Below are positions 36,506 through 45,250 of a stretch of DNA of 64,000 bases, piece after piece. Origin of the DNA: Lachnospiraceae bacterium (GTDB lineage: Bacteria > Bacillota > Clostridia > Lachnospirales > Lachnospiraceae); NCBI GenBank assembly GCA_910575275.1, contig CAJTEE010000006.1, positions 1 to 64,000 on the forward strand, in the 5' to 3' direction. A program made the position numbers and the translations under genes. Below the pieces are notes generated by a model. The model was not told the origin of the DNA and searched no databases. It worked only from the letters and a program-made list of their open reading frames with translations. Each line of letters starts with the position of its first letter. Position 1 is the stretch's first letter.

Positions 36506-37918
36506 TTACCGCTTCTCCGTATGCGGCAGGCGGCCGCGGAAGAAGCGTTTTTTGCACTCGGACCAGGAGAACGGGATCAGGGGGTAGATGTAGCTCTTGC
36601 CGGCGATCGTGCGGTTGAAGACGACTGCGCAGACGGAGAAGACCGTTCCGATGGCAAAGCCCCAGCCGTTTAAGAGGGAGGTTAAAAGGAGCAGGATCAC
36701 GCGCATGAATTTCAGGGCATAGCCCATCTCAAAGCTGGCCTGCGAGTAGTTGGCGACCGTGACAAAGGCCATATAGAGCATGGTTTCCGGGTTGAACCAG
36801 CCGGATTTTACCGAATATTCCCCGAGGACGATACCGGCGATCACGCTCAAAGGCGTCGTCAGCATATTGGGTGTGTTGACCGCGGCGAGGCGCAGCCCGT
36901 CGATCGCAAATTCCAGAATCAAAAGCTGGAAGATAAGCGGGACGTACTGTTGGTCAGCCAACTGGATGAACGAGAGCCAGTCGGGAATCCAGTCGGGATT
37001 CTGCATCAGCAAAAGCCAGACCGGAGTTAAAAACAGTGTTAAAAATGCGACCGTCATGCGCGATAAGCGCAGGTAAGTGCCCGTCACGGGCGGAAAGTAA
37101 TAGTCGTCGGCCTCCTCGATGATGTCAAAAACCGAGGAGGGCAGGATCATGCAGGCCGGTGAATTGTCTACAAGGATGATGATATTTCCTTCGAGAATCG
37201 AGGCTGCTGCCGTATCGGGCCGTTCGGAAAAACGGAATTTCGGAAACGGATTGAACCATTTATGGGGAAAGAGGCATTCGGCCAGGCTTTCCTGGTTCAT
37301 GGTGAGCGCGTCTACGTGGAGCTTTTGAATCCGTTCCCTAATGAGGGAGAGAAGCTTTTCATCGACGCGCTTTTTCATGTAGCAGATTGCGATGTCGGTG
37401 TGGGAGCTCTCGCCGGCCTGCGCGATTTCGACGGTAAAATCCGTATCACGGATGCGGCGGCGGATGAGCGCCGTATTAAAGATTAAAGTTTCGACAAAAC
37501 CGTCGCGGGAGCCGCGTAAGACCTTATCCTTTTCCGGCTCCGATACGCCGCGTGCCGGGTAGGTCCGGCAGTCGATGGTGATGCATTTGTCATAGCCGTC
37601 AATGAACAGGCAGGAGAGGCCGGAGAGAAGCTGAATGAGAATCTGCTGCTCCTCATCCTCCAGACCGGTTTCCCCGTAGCTGACATATTTTTTTGAGAAA
37701 TCATGTGGGAGATCCGGCATATCCTCCGGCTTTACGGAGGAGAAGTCCTGCATGAGGCGCAAAAGAATTTCGTCTTTTGTAAAACCATCCACGAAATACA
37801 GGCAGGCGCTTTTTCCTCCGATCTCCAACGTGTGGTAGACAATGTCAAAATTGGTCGCCACATCGAGGATTTGATGGAAATGCTGTAGATTCGTGTTAAA
37901 ATCTGCTGAGATTTTCAT
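36506..37918 (-). CDS. Spore germination protein, GerA/SpoVAF family
   Basis: A 470-residue protein with the soluble N-terminal domain of GerA proteins (FVDGFTKDEILLRL; RGSRDGFVETLIFNTALIRRRIRD in shortened form) and four to five membrane segments in the C-terminal half (from about residue 285). It sits alone, with no GerB or GerC partner and no other spoVA gene, so SpoVAF-like or an orphan GerA are both possible. These proteins reside in the spore inner membrane. ATG 37918 follows AGAAAGGACA. The 82-base gap to the upstream LysR gene shows no clear sigma-G promoter by eye. Confidence 0.82.
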   Translation of the reverse strand: MKISADFNTNLQHFHQILDVATNFDIVYHTLEIGGKSACLYFVDGFTKDEILLRLMQDFSSVKPEDMPDLPHDFSKKYVSYGETGLEDEEQQILIQLLSGLSCLFIDGYDKCITIDCRTYPARGVSEPEKDKVLRGSRDGFVETLIFNTALIRRRIRDTDFTVEIAQAGESSHTDIAICYMKKRVDEKLLSLIRERIQKLHVDALTMNQESLAECLFPHKWFNPFPKFRFSERPDTAAASILEGNIIILVDNSPACMILPSSVFDIIEEADDYYFPPVTGTYLRLSRMTVAFLTLFLTPVWLLLMQNPDWIPDWLSFIQLADQQYVPLIFQLLILEFAIDGLRLAAVNTPNMLTTPLSVIAGIVLGEYSVKSGWFNPETMLYMAFVTVANYSQASFEMGYALKFMRVILLLLTSLLNGWGFAIGTVFSVCAVVFNRTIAGKSYIYPLIPFSWSECKKRFFRGRLPHTEKR

Positions 37919-38000
37919 ATAGATCGGTGTCCTTTCTGGATACTGGTTCCGTAAGGCAATGCCAGGCGTTTACCGGTTAGAATATCCAAAAAAGGACGAT

Positions 38001-38879
38001 TTATGCATGCGGCGGCTGCCGCACCAAATCCAGAAGACTGGCCACCGATTGTTTGGAAGGCGATTCTTTTTTCAGAATGATATAACTCTGTAATTTCGGA
38101 ACCGGTAGATCTAAAACGGGTATGGAAATCAGGCGGCCGTCCTTTATGCAATCGGAAACGGCACTCTCCGGAAGAAAACTGTATCCGATTCCGGCTTCTA
38201 AAAAATGGATCAGCTTGCTGCCCACATCAATTTCAAGCGGATAGATCGTGTGTCTTGGAAACATATGATGGAACCAGGAGGAATCCGTTGCCTCAATAAA
38301 GTCGGAATAGAAAAGCGGAAGCTTTTTCAGTTCTTCCACAGAGATCCCATCCTCCCAGTGATTTTTGCCTGCACCGGTAACCAGAAGAATCGATTCGGTC
38401 CGGAAGGGAATGCATGCGTAGTTAAAGTGAAGAAATTTCCTGTAGGTAAAGCAGACATCAATGATATTGTCATACAGCATATTAAGAAGGTTTCGGGAAT
38501 GGTCTAAAAGGACCTTGACGGAATAATCCGGGTATTGCTTCAGATAGTCGGTCAGGTATTTTCCCAGGTGACAGTCGTATAAGGTATGCACAGAGCCGAT
38601 GCGGAGGGAATCGGAATAGGCCCCCATCATATTAATTCCCGATAATGCATAATTTTCCAATGTAACGATCTGATTGGCATAGGACAGGAAAAATTCTCCG
38701 GCAGGGGTAAGCCGGAGATTTTTTCGTTCCCGGATGAAAAGGGGGGCTCCGACCTCCTCCTCTAAATCACGGATCCGGCTGCTCACCGTAGATTGGACAA
38801 CCATGTGCTGCTGGGCAGTCTGGGTAAAATTCCCCAGATTGGCAAGTGTAATAAAAGTCTTTATCGTTTCTAAATCCAT
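38001..38879 (-). CDS. LysR family transcriptional regulator
   Basis: A 292-residue regulator with an N-terminal winged helix-turn-helix (LGNFTQTAQQHMVVQSTVSSRIRDLEEEVG in parts, residues about 14-45) and a C-terminal periplasmic-binding-like effector domain. It is divergent from the PLP lyase operon at 38990, the common layout for a LysR protein and its target. An extended -10 (TGTTATAAT on the minus strand, around 38905-38914) could serve it. The effector is unknown but may be the substrate of the operon. Confidence 0.88.
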   Translation of the reverse strand: MDLETIKTFITLANLGNFTQTAQQHMVVQSTVSSRIRDLEEEVGAPLFIRERKNLRLTPAGEFFLSYANQIVTLENYALSGINMMGAYSDSLRIGSVHTLYDCHLGKYLTDYLKQYPDYSVKVLLDHSRNLLNMLYDNIIDVCFTYRKFLHFNYACIPFRTESILLVTGAGKNHWEDGISVEELKKLPLFYSDFIEATDSSWFHHMFPRHTIYPLEIDVGSKLIHFLEAGIGYSFLPESAVSDCIKDGRLISIPVLDLPVPKLQSYIILKKESPSKQSVASLLDLVRQPPHA

Positions 38880-38928
38880 AGCTTCCTTTCTATCGAAAAA
38901 ACCGATTATAACAGCTCGTTTATTTTAT

Positions 38929-38957
38929 TTTACAAATTATAAAACATATCCTATAAT
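38929..38957 (+). promoter_or_regulatory. Sigma-A promoter of the lyase-transporter-amidohydrolase operon
   Basis: TTTACA (38929-38934), a 17-base spacer and TATAAT (38952-38957) lie in the 110-base gap between the divergent LysR gene and the operon. The region is AT-rich, and a LysR box may overlap it but I cannot define one. Confidence 0.75.
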
Positions 38958-38989
38958 GATGTCAAGTAAAAGAGGAAGGGAGAACTACC

Positions 38990-40120
38990 ATGAACAAAGC
39001 GATTCGGTCCATGTACTGTATCCGATGCAAAGCGGAATTTGCAGCCGGGGATTATCCCTCCGGTTGTCCCTGCTGCCAAAAGACCGGGCATCCGGCCAGC
39101 CTTTCATTTCGCTATGACGGCCGATGGGAGATCCATGAAAAGCAAAGGGGGATGAAGCGATATGCTGCCATGCTGCCATATGAGGATTTTCCGACACTCG
39201 GGGAAGGGGGAACTCCTATAACAAGCCTGCCCGCCCTGGCAGAGGAATTGGGTCTGGGCGCAGTCTATACCAAGAATGAGTTTCAGAATCCGACAGGCTC
39301 CCATAAGGACAGGATGAATCCGTTGATTGTTGCGCGCGCAAAGGAAACCGGAAGTCGGATGCTCATAGCCGCCTCGAGCGGCAATGAGGGGGTTTCCCTC
39401 GCGTGCTATGCGGCTAAGGCAAAGCTTCCATGCTGCATTGTGGTTACCAAAAACATTGCTCCCGGCTGGAAAAAAGCGATTGAGGCGACCGGCGCCGCCA
39501 CGATCATGACAGAAACAGCGATGGAACGGTGGGATGTGCTCCGGGAGAAAACCGGGAAGGGCTGGTTTTGTGCGACAAACCTTCTGGATCCGCCGGTAGG
39601 AAGCTGCAGCTACGGCCTCCAGGGATATAAGACGATCGCCTATGAACTTTATGAACAACTGCCCGGCAATCTGCCGGACTATCTGCTGGTCCCTGTAACG
39701 AGAGGCGATCTGCTGTGGGGAATCTGTGAAGGCTTTCTGGATTTAAAGAAAGCGGGAAAAATTGCCGCAATCCCGCATTTAATAGCGGTAGAACCGTTTG
39801 AACGAATCGAGCGGACCAGGACACTGGAGGATGCGGCAGGGCATTTTGAAGGAAAAGGGGACAAGACCCCCTCCATTGCAGGGACAACGGTTACGATTCA
39901 GTCCTTGCTTGCACTGGAAAAAACGGGCGGTTTTGCGGTGAGTGTATCGCAGGCGGAAGCGGAAAGCTCTGTCGGGGAAATGGGGAGGCATGGCCTGTAT
40001 CTGGAAACGTCTTCTGCCTTGCTGCTGCCGGCTCTGAAGAAGCTCGTGAGAGACGGCAGGATCCCGAAAAAGGCGTCCGTTGTGCTGACGGCTACGTCCC
40101 ACGGCTTCAAAAATCCATAA
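38990..40120 (+). CDS. Threonine synthase-like PLP-dependent lyase with N-terminal zinc ribbon
   Basis: A 376-residue fold-type II PLP enzyme. The PLP lysine is Lys106 in PTGSHKDRMNP, followed by the phosphate-binding ASSGNEG loop. Four N-terminal Cys (CIRCK and CPCC) make a rubredoxin-like zinc ribbon, as in many threonine synthase relatives. True ThrC usually has SFKDR; here SHKDR, and the operon with a transporter and amidohydrolase points to catabolism of an amino acid or N-acyl amino acid. The exact reaction cannot be told. The ribosome binding site is AGGAAGGGAG. Confidence 0.8.
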   Translation: MNKAIRSMYCIRCKAEFAAGDYPSGCPCCQKTGHPASLSFRYDGRWEIHEKQRGMKRYAAMLPYEDFPTLGEGGTPITSLPALAEELGLGAVYTKNEFQNPTGSHKDRMNPLIVARAKETGSRMLIAASSGNEGVSLACYAAKAKLPCCIVVTKNIAPGWKKAIEATGAATIMTETAMERWDVLREKTGKGWFCATNLLDPPVGSCSYGLQGYKTIAYELYEQLPGNLPDYLLVPVTRGDLLWGICEGFLDLKKAGKIAAIPHLIAVEPFERIERTRTLEDAAGHFEGKGDKTPSIAGTTVTIQSLLALEKTGGFAVSVSQAEAESSVGEMGRHGLYLETSSALLLPALKKLVRDGRIPKKASVVLTATSHGFKNP

Positions 40121-40179
40121 ATAATGCTGCCAAATGACAAAAAAGGCGAATGAATGACAAATGGAAAGCGAGGAAACAA

Positions 40180-41580
40180 ATGAACCAGAGGGGAACAAAA
40201 AAATTTGAACTGCCGGATACCATTGTGATTTTGATCGGGATGATCCTGATTGCCGCAAGTATGACCTGGTTTGTGCCTTCGGGAACATACGACAGAATCG
40301 AAGATCCGCTTACGCAGAGAATGGTCGTGGACCCGGCATCCTTCCATTATATCGAGCAGACTCCCGTAGGAATATGGGACATGCTCCTGGCCGTGCCGGA
40401 CGGAATCGTTGCATCGGCCAATATTATTGTGCTGACATTGATTTCCGGGGCGGCGTTTCATATCATCAACCAGACGGGGGCCATTGATGCAGGACTGGGC
40501 GCCGCGATGAAAAAACTCCGGGGCGGAAAGGTCTATATCATGCTGTTCGGCATCATGGCCTTAGGGGCGCTTCTCGGTCTCAGGGGCAGCGCAGAATCCT
40601 TGCTTCCCTTCATCCCGTTAGGAGTGGCGGCCGCCATGGCAATGGGATTTGACTCCATAACCGGGGTTGCACTCATGCTCGTGGGAGGAATCGGCGGATA
40701 TTCCGTATCCTTTATCGACAGCGCATTCATTATCGGACAGGGGATTGCCGGACTGCCGGCTTTTTCGGGAATCCCGTTCCGAATGGCTGCATTTGCGGCA
40801 CTGACGCTTCCGTGTGCCGGATACATCTATCTCTATTGCAGAAGACTCCAAAAGGACCCAAAATCCAGCAGCATGTACGAGGCAGATAAGAATCTGAAAC
40901 TTACGGTCGATTCCGCCATGACGCCGGAGCTGACCGGGAGAAGAAAAGCCGTGCTCCTTATTTTCTGCGGAAGCTTTGTCGTCCTGTTCTATGGGATTTT
41001 CCGACTGAATTTTAATGTAAGAAAGATAACGGCCATGTATTTTGCGCTTGCAGTGATCGCAGGTGTGGCAGGTGGATTTTCCATGAACGAATTTGCGAAG
41101 CATTTCGTGGACGGAGCCAAAAGCATGATGTATGGGGTCCTGGCAGTAGGGCTTGCGCGGGTGATTTCCGAGGTCCTGACGAACGGAAACATTCTGGATA
41201 CGATCACCTATACGGCGGCCGGAGTCGTTGGGAAGGTTCCGGGCTGGGCCAGTGCATCGGGAATGTTTGTCGTCCAGATGCTGTTAAACATTCTGATTCC
41301 TTCCGGTTCCGGGCAGGCGGCGGTTACCATGCCGATCATGGCTCCTCTAGCCGATCTGGTTGGGGTAACGAGGCAGACGGCAGTCCTCGCCTTCCAGATG
41401 GGAGACAGTATTACAAACTTTATTTCTCCGACCGTCGGTTATTTCATGGCTGCCATCGCCATCGGAAATATTCCGTGGCTCAAGTGGGCCAAATGGGTGG
41501 CGCCGCTTCTGTTGTTTTTGGCCGTGGAATGCTGTGTGATCCTCTCGGTCGCGACGATGATCGGGTATGGGCCGTTTTAA
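40180..41580 (+). CDS. YfcC family (DcuC/ArcD-like) permease
   Basis: A 466-residue membrane protein with about 12 hydrophobic segments. The N-terminal PDTIVILIGMILIAASMTWFVPSG and the conserved GSGQAAVTMPIMAPLADL (C-terminal half) mark the YfcC family, thought to carry amino acids or C4-type acids in anaerobes. The start is ATG 40180, six bases after GAGGAA; an ATG at 40150 is too near a weaker site. Its gene lies between the PLP lyase and the M20 amidohydrolase, so it probably imports their substrate. Confidence 0.82.
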   Translation: MNQRGTKKFELPDTIVILIGMILIAASMTWFVPSGTYDRIEDPLTQRMVVDPASFHYIEQTPVGIWDMLLAVPDGIVASANIIVLTLISGAAFHIINQTGAIDAGLGAAMKKLRGGKVYIMLFGIMALGALLGLRGSAESLLPFIPLGVAAAMAMGFDSITGVALMLVGGIGGYSVSFIDSAFIIGQGIAGLPAFSGIPFRMAAFAALTLPCAGYIYLYCRRLQKDPKSSSMYEADKNLKLTVDSAMTPELTGRRKAVLLIFCGSFVVLFYGIFRLNFNVRKITAMYFALAVIAGVAGGFSMNEFAKHFVDGAKSMMYGVLAVGLARVISEVLTNGNILDTITYTAAGVVGKVPGWASASGMFVVQMLLNILIPSGSGQAAVTMPIMAPLADLVGVTRQTAVLAFQMGDSITNFISPTVGYFMAAIAIGNIPWLKWAKWVAPLLLFLAVECCVILSVATMIGYGPF

Positions 41581-41593
41581 AAGGGAGATGCAT

Positions 41594-42760
41594 ATGGACG
41601 TTTTATCACTTGCAAAAAAATATCAGGAACAGAACATCGGGCTTCGCAGAGAGTTTCACCGTTTCCCGGAGGTCAGCGGCCAGGAATTCGGTACGGCGGA
41701 CCGGATCGAGCGCGAACTGCATGCAATGGGGATCAAGACAAGCCGCTGTGTAAAAAACGGAGTGGTGGGAATCCTCAAGGGAGAAGAAGGAGGAAAGACC
41801 TTAGCCTTAAGGGCGGACATAGATGCCCTTGCCGTCCAGGAGGAGACAGGGCTTTCGTTTGCCTCCGAGCATAAAGGCGTGATGCATGCCTGCGGGCATG
41901 ACGGACACACCTCCAGCCTGTTAACGGCAGCCAGGATCCTACAGGAGACGAAGAACTGGAAGGGAACCATCAAGCTGTTGTTTCAGCCCAATGAAGAAAA
42001 AGCGCCGAGCGGCGCACAGGCGTTTATTGATGCAGGTGTAATGGAGGATGTAGACGCGGTGATGGGGCTCCATCTGTGGAACGATCTGGACCTTGGAAAA
42101 ATTTCCGTGGAAGCCGGAGTGCGGATGGCGACCTCGGCGAGGATCAAGGTACATTTTATAGGAAAAGGCGGACACGGCGGGATTCCCCAGTCCGGAGTTG
42201 ATGCGATCCTGGCAGCCTCTGCCTTTGTAATGAACCTGCAGGGGATGATCACAAGAGAATTTGATGCCGCAGATCCGGTTATACTCTCGATCGGCCTGTT
42301 TCATGCGGGGACAGAGTTCAATGTACTCGCCCAGGATGCATGGCTGGAGGGCACAATCAAATTGTTTCGCGCAGACCTTCTTCCGGTTTTGGAAGAAAAA
42401 ATCCGCAGGGTGGCAGAGGCAACAGCCATGACATACCGGGCGAGGGCAAAGCTGGAGTTCATTCCGGGTTCCGGCAAGCCGGTGATCAATCATCCGTACA
42501 TGTCAGGCATTGCCGAAAAAACGGTAGAAAAAGTCTTTGGAAAAGAGGTTCTGACCCATTTTGAGAAAGTGACTCCGAGTGATGATTTTTCAAGACTCAG
42601 CAGTATGGTGCCGGGACTCTATGCCTTTGTAGGAACCCGAAATACAAATAAGAAACAATACTACCCACATCACCATCCGAAATTTGATATTGACGAAGAC
42701 GCACTTTTCTATGCGGCGGCATTGTATGCACAGTTCTCGCTGGATTATTTGAATGCCTAA
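41594..42760 (+). CDS. M20 family amidohydrolase (N-acyl amino acid hydrolase type)
   Basis: A 388-residue zinc peptidase of the M20D group. Metal ligands are seen in MHACGHDGHT and a Glu pair in QPNEEKAPSG; HHHPKFDID at the C-terminus provides the last histidine. Such enzymes remove acyl groups from amino acids (hippurate, N-acetyl or indole-acetyl amino acids) or cleave dipeptides. ATG 41594 follows GGGAG after 6 bases. It is the third gene of the LysR-divergent operon. Confidence 0.88.
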   Translation: MDVLSLAKKYQEQNIGLRREFHRFPEVSGQEFGTADRIERELHAMGIKTSRCVKNGVVGILKGEEGGKTLALRADIDALAVQEETGLSFASEHKGVMHACGHDGHTSSLLTAARILQETKNWKGTIKLLFQPNEEKAPSGAQAFIDAGVMEDVDAVMGLHLWNDLDLGKISVEAGVRMATSARIKVHFIGKGGHGGIPQSGVDAILAASAFVMNLQGMITREFDAADPVILSIGLFHAGTEFNVLAQDAWLEGTIKLFRADLLPVLEEKIRRVAEATAMTYRARAKLEFIPGSGKPVINHPYMSGIAEKTVEKVFGKEVLTHFEKVTPSDDFSRLSSMVPGLYAFVGTRNTNKKQYYPHHHPKFDIDEDALFYAAALYAQFSLDYLNA

Positions 42761-42762
42761 AC

Positions 42763-42807
42763 AAAAAAGGCTGCCACACGAAGCGATTCGCGTGGCAGCC
42801 CCTGTTT
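42763..42807. terminator. Bidirectional terminator
   Basis: Arms 42769-42777 (GGCTGCCAC) and 42792-42800 form a GC-rich stem with further pairing inside. TTTTT follows on the + strand (within 42801-42807) and AAAAAA precedes it (42763-42768), giving a T-run on the minus strand. It serves the M20 gene and the convergent tcdA gene. Confidence 0.85.
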
Positions 42808-42825
42808 TTATGAAATTCCCGAAAG

Positions 42826-43539
42826 TCAATCACAGACCCCCGCAAGCGTCCGCACAGCCTCCCCGGCGAGCAGAAAGCCGGCCACAGGCGGTACAAAGGC
42901 GATGCTTGCCGGAACCGGGCGCTCCCCTGTCTTTACAGGCGTTCTGGGAACCTCCCTGGAATAGAGGACCCGAAGGGAAGTAACGTCCCGTTTCCTTAAT
43001 TCCCTCCGCATCACGCGGCAGAGAGGACACACAGAGGTGTCATAAATATCGGCAAACTCAAACAGCTCCGGATGCAGCTTGTTACCGGTTCCCATGGAAG
43101 AAAGAATCGGGATTTCATGCTCCTTTGCATAACAGGCCAGCGCAAGCTTTGCACTGACGGTATCAATGGCGTCAATGATATAATCGGGTTTTTCGGGAAG
43201 ACCGGCAAACACCTCGGGCAGATTCTCAGGCAGAACAAAAGTATCACACGTCATGACCTCACAACAGAGCGAGACATCGGCGAGCTTTTCCCCCATGACC
43301 TCGGTCTTTTTACGGCCGACGGTACTTAAAAGAGCGATACTCTGCCTGTTTAAATTAGACAAGGTCACGACATCCGAGTCCACAAGAAACAAACGCCCGA
43401 CCCCGGAGCGCGCCAGGGCCTCGACACAATGAGAACCGACACCCCCCAGGCCAAAAACAGCGACAAAAGAATGCGCGAGGCGGGAAAAAGCCTCCTCACC
43501 GATTAAAGAAACAGTTCGGGAAAAAATTTCCTGATTCAT
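42826..43539 (-). CDS. tcdA: tRNA threonylcarbamoyladenosine dehydratase TcdA
   Basis: A 237-residue E1-like (ThiF/MoeB) protein that makes cyclic t6A37 in tRNA. The nucleotide-binding loop GLGGVGSHCVEAL is at about residue 31 and conserved SDVVTLSNLNRQ follows; the CPLCR motif near residue 172 is part of the TcdA pattern. The ribosome binding site is GAAAGGACC before ATG 43539. A fitting promoter lies at 43579-43607. Confidence 0.9.
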   Translation of the reverse strand: MNQEIFSRTVSLIGEEAFSRLAHSFVAVFGLGGVGSHCVEALARSGVGRLFLVDSDVVTLSNLNRQSIALLSTVGRKKTEVMGEKLADVSLCCEVMTCDTFVLPENLPEVFAGLPEKPDYIIDAIDTVSAKLALACYAKEHEIPILSSMGTGNKLHPELFEFADIYDTSVCPLCRVMRRELRKRDVTSLRVLYSREVPRTPVKTGERPVPASIAFVPPVAGFLLAGEAVRTLAGVCD

Positions 43540-43578
43540 GAGACAGAAGGTCCTTTCTGGAAAACGTTGTTTTTATTT

Positions 43579-43607
43579 AGTATAACGGATTGGGAAGTGC
43601 ATGTCCA
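43579..43607 (-). promoter_or_regulatory. Sigma-A promoter of tcdA
   Basis: On the minus strand, TGGACA (43607-43602), a 17-base spacer and TATACT (43584-43579) give a promoter starting near 43572, about 33 bases before the start codon. The -35 borders the long palindrome. Confidence 0.65.
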
Positions 43608-43794
43608 TAAAAAATGGGGGAGGGGTCCGCCGTCCGAGGGAGCGGGCGCATCCCCTAGTGGGCACGCTCTCGCTACGGAAAAGCGCAGCGGTACATAGGG
43701 CGCCAAAATACGGCGCCCAAGTACCGGCGGTTTTCAAGTGCCCATACGGGGATGCGCCCGCTCCCGCCTCTGCGGCCCCCCTTCCCACATTTTT
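43608..43794. repeat. Giant intergenic palindrome (about 187 bases)
   Basis: The left half (43608-43700) and right half (43712-43794) are imperfect reverse complements along their whole length, including a shared 16-base core GAGCGGGCGCATCCCC and an inner perfect stem GGCGCC flanked by GGTAC/GTACC around centre 43706. The ends are AAAAAATG and CATTTTT, so transcripts in either direction meet a huge hairpin followed by Ts. No protein is encoded. It fills most of the 340-base gap between divergent tcdA and the MATE gene. It may be a miniature inverted-repeat element or a bidirectional insulator. Confidence 0.75.
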
Positions 43795-43879
43795 CCCCCG
43801 CGCATTTTATATCTGAAAAACTTCCCTTTTTCAACAAATGCGTGTATAATAGAAAAAGAAAGGGCGGAGGTGGCGAGAT

Positions 43880-45238
43880 TTGGAGACGCAGCAGAGGAGA
43901 AAAACGGTATTGATGACGGAAGGCGTCATATGGAAACAGTTGATCGCGTTTGCGGTCCCGCTTTTGATCGGGAATCTTTTGCAGCAGCTTTACAATACCG
44001 TGGATTCCATCGTTGTGGGAAAATTTATCGGCAGCGGGGCGCTGGCGGCGGTCAGCTCCAGCAATTCCCTGATCAATCTCGTGATTGGCATGTTTTTGGG
44101 CATTGCGACCGGGGCCGGCGTTATGATTTCCCAGTATTACGGTGCGCGGGCCGAGACGAAGATGCAGCAGGCGGTGCATACCTCCATGGCGTTATGCGTC
44201 ATTGGAGGAATCCTTTTGACGATCGTCGGCGTCGGCTTTTCTCCGTTTATATTACGGCTTATGGGGACACCCGAGGAGGTCATGGTAAATTCCGTGATTT
44301 ATTTCCGGATCTTTTTCAGCGGCTCTCTCTTTAACCTGACGTACAATATGGCCTCCGGCATCCTGCGGGCGGTCGGCGATTCCAGAAGGCCGCTTTACTA
44401 TCTTTGCGCCTCATCGGTCATCAATATCATTCTGGACATCACATTCGTGGTAGTCGGCGGCATGGGCGTGGAGGGCGTTGCGATCGCGACCGTGATCTCG
44501 CAGTGCATTTCCATGGTGCTTTGTCTGAGGGCGTTAGCGGTCAGCCGCGATATTTACCGGCTGGATTTTAAGAAGATCGCCCTGACGCGTCCGATGGTCA
44601 AGATGATTTTAACCCAGGGCCTGCCGGCGGGCTTCCAGCATTCCATCATCTCCCTCTCAAACGTGATCGTGCAGGCCAATATCAACGCTTACGGCGCGAT
44701 GGCGATCGCGGGCTTCGGCTCGTATTTAAAAATCGAGGGCTTTGCGCAGCTCCCGATGCAGAGCTTCTGTCTGGCGGCGACGACCTTTACGGGGCAGAAC
44801 ATCGGCGCGAAGGAATACGGCCGCGTAAAACGGGGCGTGATCGAAAACCTGATCATTTGCTTTACCTATGCGGGGAGTATCTGCATTCTTTTATATCTGT
44901 TTATCCCGACGCTGATGGAGATCTTCACGGATGAGCAGGAGGTGATCGAATACGGAGTCCTGACCATGCATCTGATCATCCCCTTTTATATGATGCTCCC
45001 GATCCACCAGGTCCTCATGGGGACGTTAAGAGGAGCCGGGAAAACGTTTTTGGCGATGATTGCGTCTGTTATGAATATGTGCGTTCTGCGCATGATATAT
45101 ATTAATCTTATGGTTCCGCATTTCCCGAGCTATGAGGCGGTTATGATGTGCTACCCGATTACCTGGATCGGAACCGTAGTGATGGAGGTCCTGTTTTTCT
45201 GGAAGGCAAAATGGCTTCCAAAGGAGGCAGGGAGATAA
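43880..45238 (+). CDS. MATE family efflux transporter
   Basis: A 452-residue protein with about 12 membrane segments in two halves, typical of MATE multidrug/sodium or proton antiporters (QLYNTVDSIVVGKFIGSGALAAV in shortened form at about residues 36-58). The start is TTG 43880, six bases after GGAGGTGG; a later ATG at 43913 has no ribosome binding site. A -10 TATAAT at 43845-43850 lies upstream without a clear -35. Substrate unknown. nadE begins 12 bases after the stop. Confidence 0.9.
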   Translation: METQQRRKTVLMTEGVIWKQLIAFAVPLLIGNLLQQLYNTVDSIVVGKFIGSGALAAVSSSNSLINLVIGMFLGIATGAGVMISQYYGARAETKMQQAVHTSMALCVIGGILLTIVGVGFSPFILRLMGTPEEVMVNSVIYFRIFFSGSLFNLTYNMASGILRAVGDSRRPLYYLCASSVINIILDITFVVVGGMGVEGVAIATVISQCISMVLCLRALAVSRDIYRLDFKKIALTRPMVKMILTQGLPAGFQHSIISLSNVIVQANINAYGAMAIAGFGSYLKIEGFAQLPMQSFCLAATTFTGQNIGAKEYGRVKRGVIENLIICFTYAGSICILLYLFIPTLMEIFTDEQEVIEYGVLTMHLIIPFYMMLPIHQVLMGTLRGAGKTFLAMIASVMNMCVLRMIYINLMVPHFPSYEAVMMCYPITWIGTVVMEVLFFWKAKWLPKEAGR

Positions 45239-45250
45239 AGGAGAAGACAT

